Assembly: GCA_035695715.1 (NCBI GenBank)
Contig: DASRRM010000374.1
Span: forward strand, 1-54,796
Origin: RYN-428 sp035695715
GTDB taxonomy: Bacteria > Planctomycetota > Phycisphaerae > Tepidisphaerales > Tepidisphaeraceae
Length of the DNA stretch: 54,796 bases
Direction of reading: 5' to 3'
Part shown: positions 1 through 8,255 of the stretch, one piece after another
Layout: each line of letters starts with the position of its first letter
Position numbering within the stretch: position 1 is the stretch's first letter
The notes under the pieces: generated by a model
Told to the model about the DNA's origin: nothing
Seen by the model: the letters and a program-made list of their open reading frames with translations, nothing else
The model's database searches: none
Program-made: the position numbers and the translations under genes

Positions 1-18
1 TTGGCTTGGAAGATTCGC

Positions 19-1050
19 TCATAATGCACCTTTGGATTGCGGCTCGCGCACGATGGCACTCGCCGGCTTGTCGGTACGAAGCCCCTTGAACGACGCCTGC
101 TGAACCATGCCCCCTCGCGGCCAGCGCCGATATTCCACCTCGGCCACCAGCACCGGCTTGACGAAAATTGCCGAGCCGCCCGGCACCTTGTCGGCAAACG
201 GGCTTTTTGCATTCGTCACGCGTTTGAGCGCAGCGACGACCCGCGCATGCGTGGCATCGCTAAACCCGGTGCCAACGCGGCCGGCATATCTCAACACGCG
301 GCCGCGGCCATGAGTAGCTTGCCCGTAGTAGCCCAAAAGCAAGGCACCTACACGATCGCTGCGCTCGCCAGCTTCCGGAATCCATCCGCCAATCACAAAT
401 TCCTGCCCAAAGACGATCTTGATCTTCCGCCACGCCGGCGAGCGCCGGCCGGGCAGATAGGGGCTGGTCAAGATCTTGGCGACAACCCCTTCCAGAGAAT
501 TGGTCCTGGCATTTTCCAGCATGGCCGGCCCGTCGCCGGCGTGAAACGGGGACAGATGCCACTGCTTCCCGGCAGCGACGGTTTTCTCGAGCAACGCGCG
601 CCGGTCGATGTATTGCCGATCCATCGTCGACGCAGCGCCATCGTGAAGAATATCAAATATGACGAACCAGGCGGGCGTGCGGGCAACAAGCGCCGCCGAC
701 GGAGCGTCAACATGCATGCGCTGCTGCAATTCTGCGAAGCTGGGGCGCCCGGCGGCGCCCAGCGCGATGATCTCGCCGTCGAGAATCACACGCCGATTGC
801 CAAGTGCCTTGCCCAGATTCGCAAGCTCGGGATATCGCTGGGTGATGATGATCTGGTTGCGGCTGCGCAAGGTGAGGCGTCTGCCGTCGAAATACGCCAT
901 GCAGCGTACGCCGTCCCATTTATATTCAAACCCCCACTGCTGCGGGTCGACCGGCATGCCGCCGGCCACCGCAAGCATCGGCTCGATGCGGGTGGGGAAA
1001 TCGCTGGCGCGCATCGAGCGCGCACGGATCATGGGAAGCGCACGTGTCAT
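19..1050 (-). CDS. ATP-dependent DNA ligase (LigD ligase-domain type)
   Basis: Seals nicks in duplex DNA by way of a lysine-AMP intermediate; ligases of this type normally act in bacterial end joining or other repair. Visible motifs are EYKWDGVR with the adenylated lysine at about residue 44, LDGEIIA at 90-96, EGVVAK at 187-192 and WRKIK at 207-211, followed by an OB-fold region to the C-terminus. At 343 residues it holds only the adenylation and OB domains; the polymerase and phosphoesterase modules of full LigD are absent. No Ku gene is visible here, but the window edge lies just beyond the stop. The start is uncertain: Met codons occur at residues 1, 7 and 13 and none has a clear ribosome binding site. 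The family call is solid; the NHEJ role is inferred. Confidence 0.9.
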   Translation of the reverse strand: MTRALPMIRARSMRASDFPTRIEPMLAVAGGMPVDPQQWGFEYKWDGVRCMAYFDGRRLTLRSRNQIIITQRYPELANLGKALGNRRVILDGEIIALGAAGRPSFAELQQRMHVDAPSAALVARTPAWFVIFDILHDGAASTMDRQYIDRRALLEKTVAAGKQWHLSPFHAGDGPAMLENARTNSLEGVVAKILTSPYLPGRRSPAWRKIKIVFGQEFVIGGWIPEAGERSDRVGALLLGYYGQATHGRGRVLRYAGRVGTGFSDATHARVVAALKRVTNAKSPFADKVPGGSAIFVKPVLVAEVEYRRWPRGGMVQQASFKGLRTDKPASAIVREPQSKGAL

Positions 1051-1130
1051 GGTTCAGACATTTCGTCCGTGACGCGAGCAACATCCCATGTCGCTGTGAA
1101 TCCTTACGATCCTTCAATCTGATCTGCAAT

Positions 1131-1150
1131 CGCGACATGCCCATGTCGCG
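1131..1150. repeat. Short perfect palindrome
   Basis: Two 9-base arms (CGCGACATG and its complement) are separated by two bases, upstream of the ligase gene start. It could be an operator or a small hairpin; nothing else supports either. Confidence 0.4.
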
Positions 1151-1264
1151 CAGGATTCGTAATGCAACCGGCGCGCCGAAATCCGCCAGGGAAACGGCGT
1201 TTGGATTATGTTTGGGGTGCGGTGAATGCAATCAGGCAGATGAGCCAAACGCTGCGCGCAGAAA

Positions 1265-1296
1265 CGGCGGGCAAAATTGCCCGCCGCCGTTTTTTA
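1265..1296 (+). terminator. Hairpin with T-run (possibly bidirectional terminator)
   Basis: The arms CGGCGGGCAA and TTGCCCGCCG form a ten-base-pair stem followed by CCGTTTTTT on the + strand. The minus-strand gene at 1315-1563 ends just before it. On that strand the T-run is weak, so the signal is better oriented for + transcription, although no + strand gene is recognised upstream. Confidence 0.6.
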
Positions 1297-1314
1297 CACT
1301 GTCAGCAGCGCGCC

Positions 1315-1563
1315 TCACTCGCGAGGCATCTTCGATTGCTCGGATTCCGACCCGGGTATCGGGCGTACGCCGGAAGCGGCATCGGGATTCGCCTTTTCTT
1401 CTTTGGCGCGCATTGCCTCCTGCTCGGCAACCTCCTCGTCGGAGACTTCGCCATCAACCACATCGGGCGGCATATGGGAAATATTGTCGGCCTGCGGGCC
1501 CATGTTGCGGTTGCCGCTATGTTCAGTCTGGCCGCCGGTGGGGTCGAAGATGCTGCGGGTCAT
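1315..1563 (-). CDS. Small acidic hypothetical protein
   Basis: An 82-residue protein rich in Asp, Glu, Gly and Pro, beginning MTRSIFDPTGGQ and ending SKMPRE. It has no hydrophobic segment and looks largely disordered apart from a short acidic helix around SDEEVAEQEAMRAKEE (about residues 45-60). The start is chosen because AAGAAAGGACAAACC directly precedes the ATG; a longer reading of the frame has no such signal. A hairpin with a T-run lies just downstream. I do not recognise the family. The composition is reminiscent of small stress-related hydrophilic proteins, but that is only a resemblance. Confidence 0.55.
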   Translation of the reverse strand: MTRSIFDPTGGQTEHSGNRNMGPQADNISHMPPDVVDGEVSDEEVAEQEAMRAKEEKANPDAASGVRPIPGSESEQSKMPRE

Positions 1564-1645
1564 GGTTTGTCCTTTCTTGATGAGACAGCATAGTGGATGC
1601 AAGGGGTGTGCCTGAGTTTGGGAACGACACGTCTGACGATGGATG

Positions 1646-1665
1646 AATCGCGAAATCGCAAGCGA
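1646..1665. repeat. Copy of the AATCGCGAAATCGCAAGCGA repeat
   Basis: The same 20 bases recur at 17316-17335 and in reverse complement at 17390-17409. Here only a single arm is present, upstream of the small acidic protein gene. Confidence 0.55.
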
Positions 1666-1836
1666 CCTCGCGGCCATCTCGGCCAAACCGCGACGCGCTT
1701 GAGAGTGGGCGGCCCCGGCACGTCTTACCTGATTCAAGGATGATGGTGCATTTGCCATTGCCGCGCCGCATGCGGGTTCCTACCATACCGCTTTGTTTTG
1801 AATCGCGATTTAAACAACAAGGTAAAGGAGCAACTT

Positions 1837-2265
1837 ATGCCAGTGCGGAATGCCGATGCAACGTGGACAGGGGACCTCAAGGGCGGCAAGGGAACGGTCA
1901 AGCTGGGCAGCGGGGCGTATGAAGGGCAGTATTCCTTCAGCAGCCGATTCGAAAGCGGAACCGGCACCAACCCCGAAGAGCTGATCGCCGCGGCCCACGC
2001 CGGCTGCTATTCCATGGCGCTGTCAGCCGGGTTGGGCAAGGCCGGCTTCACGCCGACCAAAGTTCACACCACCGCCAAAGTGAGCCTCGACAAAGTCGGC
2101 GAAGGCTTCAAGATCACCAAAATCACGCTGGTGAGCGAAGCCACAGTGCCCGGCATCGACGATGGCAAGTTCCAGGAAATCGCCAAAGCCACCAAAGCCG
2201 GCTGCCCGGTGTCGCAAGCCCTCAGCGCCACGCCAATCGAGCTGGAGGCGAAGCTGGTGAAGTAG
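1837..2265 (+). CDS. osmC: OsmC/Ohr-family peroxiredoxin-like protein
   Basis: Proteins of this family reduce organic hydroperoxides in the cytoplasm with a pair of cysteines. The 142-residue product has both family cysteines in their usual settings, HAGCYSMAL in the middle and KAGCPVSQAL near the end, and the family's length. The start at MPVRNADATW is preferred to an in-frame codon 13 residues upstream because AAAGGAG lies six bases before this ATG. It stands alone on the + strand, so no operon partner indicates its substrate. The family call is firm; assignment to the OsmC rather than the Ohr subgroup rests mainly on the overall pattern. Confidence 0.88.
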   Translation: MPVRNADATWTGDLKGGKGTVKLGSGAYEGQYSFSSRFESGTGTNPEELIAAAHAGCYSMALSAGLGKAGFTPTKVHTTAKVSLDKVGEGFKITKITLVSEATVPGIDDGKFQEIAKATKAGCPVSQALSATPIELEAKLVK

Positions 2266-2267
2266 GA

Positions 2268-2410
2268 AACGAGGAGCGAGAAACGATGAACGATGAACGA
2301 GGAACTCGCCTCGTTCCTCGTTCCTCGCTGCCATGGCTTGTTTTCCCTTCGCGCAAGATGGAACGATGAACGATGAACGCGGACCTCCCGCGCCCCCGTG
2401 CTTCGTTCCT
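2268..2410. repeat. Iterated-word palindromes (GAACGATGA / TCGTTCCTC)
   Basis: Downstream of the OsmC gene, repeats of the words ACGATGA and ACGAGGA are followed by their complements (CTCGTTCCTCGTTCCTCG), and the pattern then recurs once more. The 2266-2779 gap holds no convincing gene, only these and the hairpins that follow. Confidence 0.55.
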
Positions 2411-2500
2411 CGTTCGCCATTGCTCGTTTCCCTTCCGTTCCGCGCCCCATTGCGCAACACTTCGGCAAAAAAGTGTGGCGCAACACCACCCCATGTCCCG

Positions 2501-2543
2501 AAATGTCCCATTTTTCGCGATTTTTCCGAAAAAATGGGACATT
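2501..2543. repeat. ATGTCCCATTT hairpin
   Basis: The arms AAATGTCCCATTTTT (2501-2515) and AAAAATGGGACATTT-like (2529-2543) form a long A/T-capped stem. A second hairpin of the same word, GATGGGACA / TGTCCCATC, lies at 2640-2662. They may act as terminators or be remnants of REP-type elements. Confidence 0.6.
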
Positions 2544-2779
2544 CACTTCTTTGCAAAATCCCCAACCCATTGCCGCTCAAGTCCTTACGCCGGTTTGCCC
2601 AAAAACCGCCCGCCAAACCGATGAGACATTTGAGACATGGATGGGACAAAAAATGTCCCATCGGCGTCCCATCGTCGTCCCGGCGACAGAACATGAACGC
2701 ATCCGCAGCCGTGCGTCATCGCCGCTTTAAGGGTAGAATCGGCTCACCGAAAAACCGGATTTGCGAGGGAGGGCAAATC

Positions 2780-3436
2780 GTGAAGCGTGAAATTGATCGG
2801 AATCAAACCCGTCCCGTTTTCTTCGCCCTGAGCCACGAAATGAATAGATTCAAGCCGAAGTTTTGGCGGCTCCTAACGGCCGTTCCGTGTGCAATGTGTT
2901 TCGTCATGTGCGTGCTCACGTCCGTCATGTGGTGGAGAAGCTACCGAACGCAGGAATTGTTTCGTTGGACGAACCTGGAGCCTCGTTCAAATAGCGTATC
3001 GGAGATTTGCCTGGTGTTTGACAGGGGTTCGATTGACGCCAACTACTGGACTCCCTCGCCCCCCGCTGACGATTCGGATTTTCCCGAGTATGCAAAAAAT
3101 CGCGAGCGAGGGCTGGAACATGTCCCGGTTGATGCTGACTACTATATGGAACGAGAGCTGTCGTCCCAGCCCGTTCACGGCTTCCTTTACGCCCACGACG
3201 TGAACGACCTCACGAAAATAGTTGTTTTCCCGTTTTGGTTTCTTGCCGGACTATTTGCGATTGCCCCAATTCTATGGGGCACCCGCCTGGCAACACGTCT
3301 GGTTATCCGGAAGCACCGCTCAGCTGCCGGCCGCTGTCGAGTTTGCGGGTATGATCTTCGCGCATCAACGGGTCTGCTTTGCCCTGAGTGCGGGGCGACC
3401 GAAGAGAACCGAAGAAAACGTCATGGGTTTGATTAG
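2780..3436 (+). CDS. Membrane protein with C-terminal zinc ribbon
   Basis: Function unknown. The product (218 residues from the GTG start) has one transmembrane segment near residues 32-52, an extracytoplasmic stretch of about 95 residues, a second transmembrane segment near 160-182, and a cytoplasmic C-terminal zinc ribbon, CRVCGYDLR...CPECG. This architecture is common in Phycisphaerae proteins of unknown role. GTG is preferred because GGGAGGG lies seven bases upstream; an ATG at 2840 is the alternative. The gene lies between near-identical inverted repeats (2801-2831 and 3433-3463); its stop codon is inside the right repeat. If the ATG is the true start, the whole reading frame sits between the repeats. 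Its base composition is lower in G+C than that of its neighbours. Confidence 0.65.
   Translation: MKREIDRNQTRPVFFALSHEMNRFKPKFWRLLTAVPCAMCFVMCVLTSVMWWRSYRTQELFRWTNLEPRSNSVSEICLVFDRGSIDANYWTPSPPADDSDFPEYAKNRERGLEHVPVDADYYMERELSSQPVHGFLYAHDVNDLTKIVVFPFWFLAGLFAIAPILWGTRLATRLVIRKHRSAAGRCRVCGYDLRASTGLLCPECGATEENRRKRHGFD
2801..2831. repeat. Left inverted repeat (REP-like, AATCAAACCCGTCCCGTTTT)
   Basis: This 31-base arm matches the reverse complement of 3433-3463 at 29 positions. The word resembles the CCTGTCCCGTTTTC sequences found around REP-associated (RAYT) transposases; that link is from memory. Confidence 0.6.
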
Positions 3437-3463
3437 GGCGAAGAAAACGGGACAGGTTTGATT
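3433..3463. repeat. Right inverted repeat
   Basis: Partner of 2801-2831 in opposite orientation. It contains the stop codon of the zinc-ribbon membrane protein gene. Confidence 0.6.
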
Positions 3464-3520
3464 ACGGGCGATCCACCGTCCACTCGTGAACGGACCGGCG
3501 AAAATCTCTGAAAAGGCTCA

Positions 3521-3895
3521 TCATCCCGGCCACGTTGGAACGACCTGACATATCCTTTCCGCGTCCTCCTTCGTTGGAATCTCCCGTTCGGCAAAGTGCT
3601 CCCGGATTAATCGAATGACAGCGGGGCTGTAGACAAGTTTGGGGCGAAGGTTTTCGATAAGTTTTGCGCGCATGGCGATTCGCATGAACCGCCGCGATTT
3701 GCGGTGTTGCCCGATTACTACAACTGAGTCGCATGTTCCCCAGAATGCATCGATCACATAAATCCTGGCTCCGGCGCGAAAGTGTTTCGTGCCGGGCTTG
3801 AGATCAGCGCCGCCGGGACCATAAGCGTGCAGGCGTACAATGTTGCCCACGGCAACCCAAATCGCATCGGACGTAGTCGGCGTGCTGGGGTCCAT
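3521..3895 (-). CDS. Conserved hypothetical protein
   Basis: A 124-residue soluble protein with no signal peptide or membrane segment. It starts with ATG after CTGGGGAT, a plausible ribosome binding site. The central part reads as a compact beta-rich domain (VGNIVRLHAYG, ARIYVIDAFWG, VVVIGQHRKSRRFM), followed by a helical stretch with KLVYSPAVIRLIREH. I have a memory of similar IGRHRxSxRY...KLVYSPxV proteins in other bacteria, all unnamed, and cannot assign a function. It reads in the same direction as the FHA gene, 27 bases downstream of that gene's stop, so the two could be co-transcribed. Confidence 0.55.
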   Translation of the reverse strand: MDPSTPTTSDAIWVAVGNIVRLHAYGPGGADLKPGTKHFRAGARIYVIDAFWGTCDSVVVIGQHRKSRRFMRIAMRAKLIENLRPKLVYSPAVIRLIREHFAEREIPTKEDAERICQVVPTWPG

Positions 3896-3922
3896 ATCAT
3901 CCCCAGGACGTGAAACGAATCC

Positions 3923-4756
3923 TCATTCCCCCTCGGCCTTCGCCTGCTCCATCTCAAATACCAGCGGCGTTTGTTCCCAGGGGAGGGGCATGTCCCGGGC
4001 TGGGCCGGTGTGAGGGGGGTCGCTTCGGGGGATTTCCATCAGGTGCTCCGGCGAGACGCTGGCGGGGTGTTCCATCAAGGCGTCGGCGGCGGAGAAGGCG
4101 GCTACCGGGCCTTCGGTGCTGTTGTAGGTGATGTGCGACGAGCCGATGCGGATTTGGTCGCCGGGGTTTAGCTCGGCTTCTCTTACGGGCTGGTCGTTGA
4201 CGAAGGTGCCGCTGGGGCTGGTCAGGTCGCGGATGTAGCGCGTGCCTTCGCGCTCGAAGACCACGGCGTGGGCCAGGCCGATCTCTTCGCCGGTCAGCAT
4301 CAAATCGCAGCTATAGCGGCAGCCGATCAGAAACGTCTGGCGGGTCAGCGGCAATACGCGCACCGCCCCGCGCTCGGAAACCACGCGCAATTCGCCCACC
4401 TTCCGCGGGGCTTCGTCGGCGGTCATGCTGAAGCCGGAATGGCAAAGGAAGGTGAACGGGCCAAACCGCACCACATCATCATCGCGCAGGCGAACCTCGC
4501 GCACGGCACGGTTGTTCACGAAGCTTTTATTGCGGCTGCCGAGGTCGCGCAGATAAATGCCGTCGGATTCGTGGATGATCATCGCATGGGCCTTGCTGAC
4601 CAGTTGCGACGGCAGCGGCAGATGCACGCGCGAGCGCGCGCCGATGATGCACACCGGCCGATCGATCGCCACCTTCTTCATGCCGGGGGTGGAATCGGTC
4701 TTCAGCACGGGGAAGCGGCTTTGGATGGCTTGAAGCTTGGTGTATTCAGCGGGCAT
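3923..4756 (-). CDS. Protein with two FHA domains
   Basis: FHA domains bind phosphothreonine peptides and often mediate Ser/Thr-kinase signalling. The 277-residue product has a first FHA domain at about 27-112, with the hallmarks IGARSRVHL, LVSKAHAMI, DLGSRNKSFVNN and LRDDDVVRFG. The second, at about 125-212, has FLIGCRYSCDLML, LTSPSGTFVNDQPV and LNPGDQIRIG. The C-terminal 60 residues are Pro/Glu-rich and probably disordered. In the second domain the usual SRxH is replaced by IGLAHAVV, so its phosphopeptide binding may be altered. It follows purH by seven bases on the same strand, hence a likely shared transcript. No kinase is encoded nearby. Confidence 0.88.
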   Translation of the reverse strand: MPAEYTKLQAIQSRFPVLKTDSTPGMKKVAIDRPVCIIGARSRVHLPLPSQLVSKAHAMIIHESDGIYLRDLGSRNKSFVNNRAVREVRLRDDDVVRFGPFTFLCHSGFSMTADEAPRKVGELRVVSERGAVRVLPLTRQTFLIGCRYSCDLMLTGEEIGLAHAVVFEREGTRYIRDLTSPSGTFVNDQPVREAELNPGDQIRIGSSHITYNSTEGPVAAFSAADALMEHPASVSPEHLMEIPRSDPPHTGPARDMPLPWEQTPLVFEMEQAKAEGE

Positions 4757-4763
4757 TTTGCTC

Positions 4764-6335
4764 CTAGTGCTTAAAATGTCTCTGTCCCGTCAGCACCATC
4801 GCCGCACCGGCTTCGTTGACGACGTCGAGCGATTCCTTGTCGCGCAGGGAGCCGCCGGGGTGAACGATGGCGGTGATGCCGGCGAATAGCAGGAGTTTGG
4901 GGCCGTCGGGGAAGGGGAAGAAGGCATCGGATGCCGCCACGCTGCCGGCGGCGCGGCCGGCGGCTTTGCTGATGGCAATTCCCGCAGCGCCTACGCGATC
5001 AACCTGTCCGCCTCCCACGCCAACCACCATTTGCCCTTTGGCCAGAACGATGGCGTTGCTCTTTACGTGCTTGCAGGCGAGCCAGGCGACTTTCAGGTCA
5101 GCCAGCTCCTGTTCGGTGGGCTGGCGTTTGGAAACGACTTTGATCGCGCTGGGGTTCCAACCTTCGGTATCGCGCTGCTGCACGAGAAACCCGCCAACGA
5201 TCTTGTGCATGTGGAATTCTTCCGGCTCATATTTGCCAAACTCGATCGGCCCAACCTCCAAAATGCGCACGTTCTTCCAACGCTCGCGCAAAAGCTTCAG
5301 GGCATCGATGTCATACGTGGGCGCGACGATCACCTCCAGCAGCTTATCGATAGAGGTAATGGCGGTGGCTGTGGCCAGGTCGATGTTCTGGTTGAGCGCC
5401 ACGATGCCGCCAAACGCCGCCAGCGGGTCGCCGGCAAAGGCGTTGGCAAACGCGGTGGGCAGATCGCCGGCCGTGGCAAATCCGCAGGGCGTGGCGTGCT
5501 TGACAATGCACGCCGCCGGCTCGGCCAGCTCTTTCACGGCGGCCAGGGCGGCGTCGGCATCTAATAGGTTGATGTATGACAATTCTTTGCCATGCAATTG
5601 CCGGGCAAACGCAACCGAAGCCTCGGCGGGCTTGCGGCCGACGAGCAATGTGGCCTTTTGATGCGGGTTTTCGCCGTAGCGAAGGTCCAGCGCCTTGTTC
5701 AGGTTCAGCACCATGCTGCCGGAATCGATTCCAGCGCTGCTCGCCAGATAGTTGGCGATCAGCGAGTCATACTCGGCGGTGTGCGCGAAGGCGCGCTGGG
5801 CTTGCTTGAGGCGATGTTTGCCGCAGGAGCAGCCGTTATGTTCCTTTAAGTCGCCGAGGATTTTTTCGTAGCGGTCTGGCGACGTGACGACTAATACCCA
5901 TTTATGATTTTTCGCCGCCGAGCGGATCATGCTTGGCCCGCCGATGTCGATGTTTTCGATCGCATCGTCGAAAGTAACGCCGGGCTTGCGTACGGTTTGC
6001 TCGAAGGGATAGAGATTGACGCAAACCAGGTCGATCGGCTTGATGCCATGCTTTTGCATGGCGGCGACGTGTTCGCCGTGGTCGCGCAGGGCGAGCAGTC
6101 CGCCGTGAATCTTGGGGTGAAGGGTCTTGACGCGGCCATCCATCATTTCGGGAAAGCCGGTGACGGCGGATACATCGGTTACTGGAAGTCCCGCGTCGCG
6201 CAGGAATTGCGCGGTTCCGCCGGTGCTGAGGATTTCGACGCCGAATTCCTTATGAAGGGCGGTTGCGAATTCACGGAGGCCCGTTTTATCGGACGTGGAA
6301 ATCAAAGCACGTTTCACCGGCACCAAATCGGACAC
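4764..6335 (-). CDS. purH: Bifunctional AICAR formyltransferase / IMP cyclohydrolase
   Basis: Catalyses the last two steps of de novo purine synthesis, AICAR to FAICAR (10-formyl-THF donor) and cyclisation to IMP, in the cytoplasm. The N-terminal cyclohydrolase domain shows STGGTAQFLRD, DGRVKTLHPKIHGG and NIDIGGPSMIRSAAKN. The formyltransferase domain shows DLRYGENPHQ, the catalytic IVKHATPCG lysine-histidine pair, GDPLAAFGGI, KSNAIVLAK and AFFPFPDG. The GTG start (VSDLVPVKRALIS) is chosen because AGAAAGG precedes it and it gives 523 residues, the family's normal size; an ATG 22 codons upstream would add a tail without homology. The FHA-domain gene follows directly. Confidence 0.96.
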   Translation of the reverse strand: MSDLVPVKRALISTSDKTGLREFATALHKEFGVEILSTGGTAQFLRDAGLPVTDVSAVTGFPEMMDGRVKTLHPKIHGGLLALRDHGEHVAAMQKHGIKPIDLVCVNLYPFEQTVRKPGVTFDDAIENIDIGGPSMIRSAAKNHKWVLVVTSPDRYEKILGDLKEHNGCSCGKHRLKQAQRAFAHTAEYDSLIANYLASSAGIDSGSMVLNLNKALDLRYGENPHQKATLLVGRKPAEASVAFARQLHGKELSYINLLDADAALAAVKELAEPAACIVKHATPCGFATAGDLPTAFANAFAGDPLAAFGGIVALNQNIDLATATAITSIDKLLEVIVAPTYDIDALKLLRERWKNVRILEVGPIEFGKYEPEEFHMHKIVGGFLVQQRDTEGWNPSAIKVVSKRQPTEQELADLKVAWLACKHVKSNAIVLAKGQMVVGVGGGQVDRVGAAGIAISKAAGRAAGSVAASDAFFPFPDGPKLLLFAGITAIVHPGGSLRDKESLDVVNEAGAAMVLTGQRHFKH

Positions 6336-6507
6336 GAGTAAAGCCTTTCTCAGAGAAAACTGGAAGGCCGGAAGATTAAGCGAGGAAGGGTTTAAGAGCA
6401 AAGGATGGGATGGGATATGACAGGCAGGGGGTGGCGCTCAAAGGTGGCGACAGAATTCCTCCTCGTGTAGTCCCAGGAGATGAGGAGGGGCGGATTTTCT
6501 AAATGTT

Positions 6508-6815
6508 CACGCCGGTGTCTGAGGTACTCCTCAGCGTGGTCCTCGCTACGCTCGGCCACAACCAAAGCGGGCCGAAGCGTACGCGAGGAGTTCAAAGAGG
6601 AATTAACATGGATGAACAGGATGGACAGGATGAATCGGATCATTGTTGTTTTTCTTCATCCTGTCCATCCTGTGCATCCATGTTAAATTCTTTCTTGCAC
6701 TACTATTCGCCGCTGGAAATCTTGTTCTAAAAGCACGAAATCGGGGAGTATCTTGAAGACCCGGATCGGTCGCGCGAAGGATCCGGGTCTTCGGAGTACC
6801 TCAGACACCGGCGTG
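6508..6815. repeat. Composite palindromic element, family F with inner ACAGGATGG palindrome
   Basis: The outer arms are a perfect 23-base inverted pair (6508-6530 and 6793-6815) containing GTCTGAGGTACTCC. Inside lie an inner palindrome built from the repeated word ACAGGATGG (about 6600-6633 against 6655-6689) and a short GACCCGGAT...ATCCGGGTC hairpin next to the right arm. The same outer arms occur at 34880-35186 around a different inner palindrome, and at 53699-53778 with no large insert. The element fills most of the 6336-7031 gap between purH and the Mrp gene, where I see no gene. Confidence 0.75.
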
Positions 6816-7031
6816 TAGATTACGAATCCCGCTGTCACCGGAATCCCCACTTCCCCCGAGTGCAAACGCACTCGGGGCGGGAATGGCCATACAAAAAAGT
6901 TAGACCCCAGGCCGTGGGCGGGCACCAGGCGGGCAACCGAGCCGCCGGCGCAGAAAAGTAGATTCCAAACCGCCGCTCCGGGCGCGGAATCATGTCTGGG
7001 ACGACGAAAACGCAAGACGGCGCGGCTCGAC

Positions 7032-8120
7032 TCAAATAATATTTAACTTCGGCCCAGCCATACGCGCGTTGCGTTTCTCCACTTCGATCTTCAGATTCCG
7101 CACAATCAATTCCAGCGCCTGGCGAAGCTTTGGATCGCCTTCAAAATTCATCTGCGGCGTGCCTGCGTCGCTGTTCTTCCGAAGCGGCGTGAACATCGGC
7201 AATTCGCCAAGATACGGCAGCCCCAATTGCCGGGCGGCATGCTCCGTTCCGCCCCGGCCGAAAATGTCGTGTTCGGACCCATCGTCGGCGATGAAATAAC
7301 TCATGTTTTCCACAAGGCCCAGCAACGGCGCTTCTAATTGCTGGAACATCCTCACCGCCCGCACCGCATCGTCGAGCGCCACCTGCTGCGGCGTGGCAAC
7401 CACCACCGCGCCGGTGATCGGCAACATCTGGCAAAGGGACAACGGCACATCGCCGGTGCCTGGCGGAAGATCGATGATCAGATAATCCAGTTCGGGCCAC
7501 ACCGTATTGTCGATGAGCAACTGCTTAAACGCGCCATGAGCCATCGGGCCACGCCAGATGAGCGGCTTGTCGGGTTCGACCAATGCGCCGATGGTGATGG
7601 CGTGAATGCCGTGAACGTGGAATGGGACAATTCGGCCGCCGTCGACCTGCGGGGCGAGGCCTTTGATTCCCAGCATGGTCGGCATGCTGGGGCCATAAAT
7701 ATCGCCGTCCATTAAGCCGACGTCTGCGCCGGTGCGCGAAAGGCCCACGGCAAGATTCAGAGCGACGGTGCTCTTGCCGACGCCGCCTTTGCCCGCGCCG
7801 ACGGCGATGAAATTCTTCACCTGCGGCAAGGGCCGATTCGCGGCCGGCTGGCCCGCGGCCGCCGGGCCCCGCGGCTGGGGCTGGGCGGTCAGGGTGATAT
7901 GCACCTGCGATGCCCCAGCGGCCTTAAGCGCCTGCTCAACTTTCCCGCGAATGGTTTCCTTGGATTCGCCGGACAAGGGGGAGAGGTCGAGCCGGACATA
8001 AACATCGTTGCCGTCGAGTTGAATTTCCTGGACGACTTTCCCGACGACGATATTGGTGCCGAGACGGGGGTCGGTAATGGATTGAAGGGCAGAGAGAACC
8101 TGGTCGCGCGATAATGGCAT
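7032..8120 (-). CDS. Mrp/ApbC-family P-loop ATPase (Fe-S cluster carrier type)
   Basis: Mrp/ApbC proteins hold and transfer iron-sulphur clusters in the cytoplasm. The 362-residue product has an N-terminal MIP18/DUF59 domain (about 1-75), a Pro/Ala-rich linker (80-100) and a ParA/MinD-like ATPase with a deviant Walker A GKGGVGKST at about 110-118, DGDIYGPSMP and a Walker B-like LIIDLPPGTGD. The C-terminal CxxC that bridges the cluster in many relatives is missing: the equivalent stretch reads NMSYFIADDGSEHDIFG. Cluster binding may therefore differ from the E. coli or yeast proteins; a CxxC-less subgroup probably exists. It is divergent from the PLD gene, so their promoters must share 8121-8255. 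Confidence 0.88.
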   Translation of the reverse strand: MPLSRDQVLSALQSITDPRLGTNIVVGKVVQEIQLDGNDVYVRLDLSPLSGESKETIRGKVEQALKAAGASQVHITLTAQPQPRGPAAAGQPAANRPLPQVKNFIAVGAGKGGVGKSTVALNLAVGLSRTGADVGLMDGDIYGPSMPTMLGIKGLAPQVDGGRIVPFHVHGIHAITIGALVEPDKPLIWRGPMAHGAFKQLLIDNTVWPELDYLIIDLPPGTGDVPLSLCQMLPITGAVVVATPQQVALDDAVRAVRMFQQLEAPLLGLVENMSYFIADDGSEHDIFGRGGTEHAARQLGLPYLGELPMFTPLRKNSDAGTPQMNFEGDPKLRQALELIVRNLKIEVEKRNARMAGPKLNII

Positions 8121-8255
8121 GGATACCTTGTTGTTAGAGAGCCGCCGCGATTATAGCGGCGGCGGCCGGATCGCGACATTGCAGATTATCGGAATGAAGC
8201 AGTGGGGCGAATGCAGCGGGCAGATTGAGCGTCGCCAGCCGGGCGAAGCGGCGCT

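Noticed and set aside
2333..2779. Upstream extension of the zinc-ribbon membrane protein frame
   Set aside because: The extension runs through repeat hairpins and encodes no coherent protein; a ribosome site precedes the GTG at 2780.
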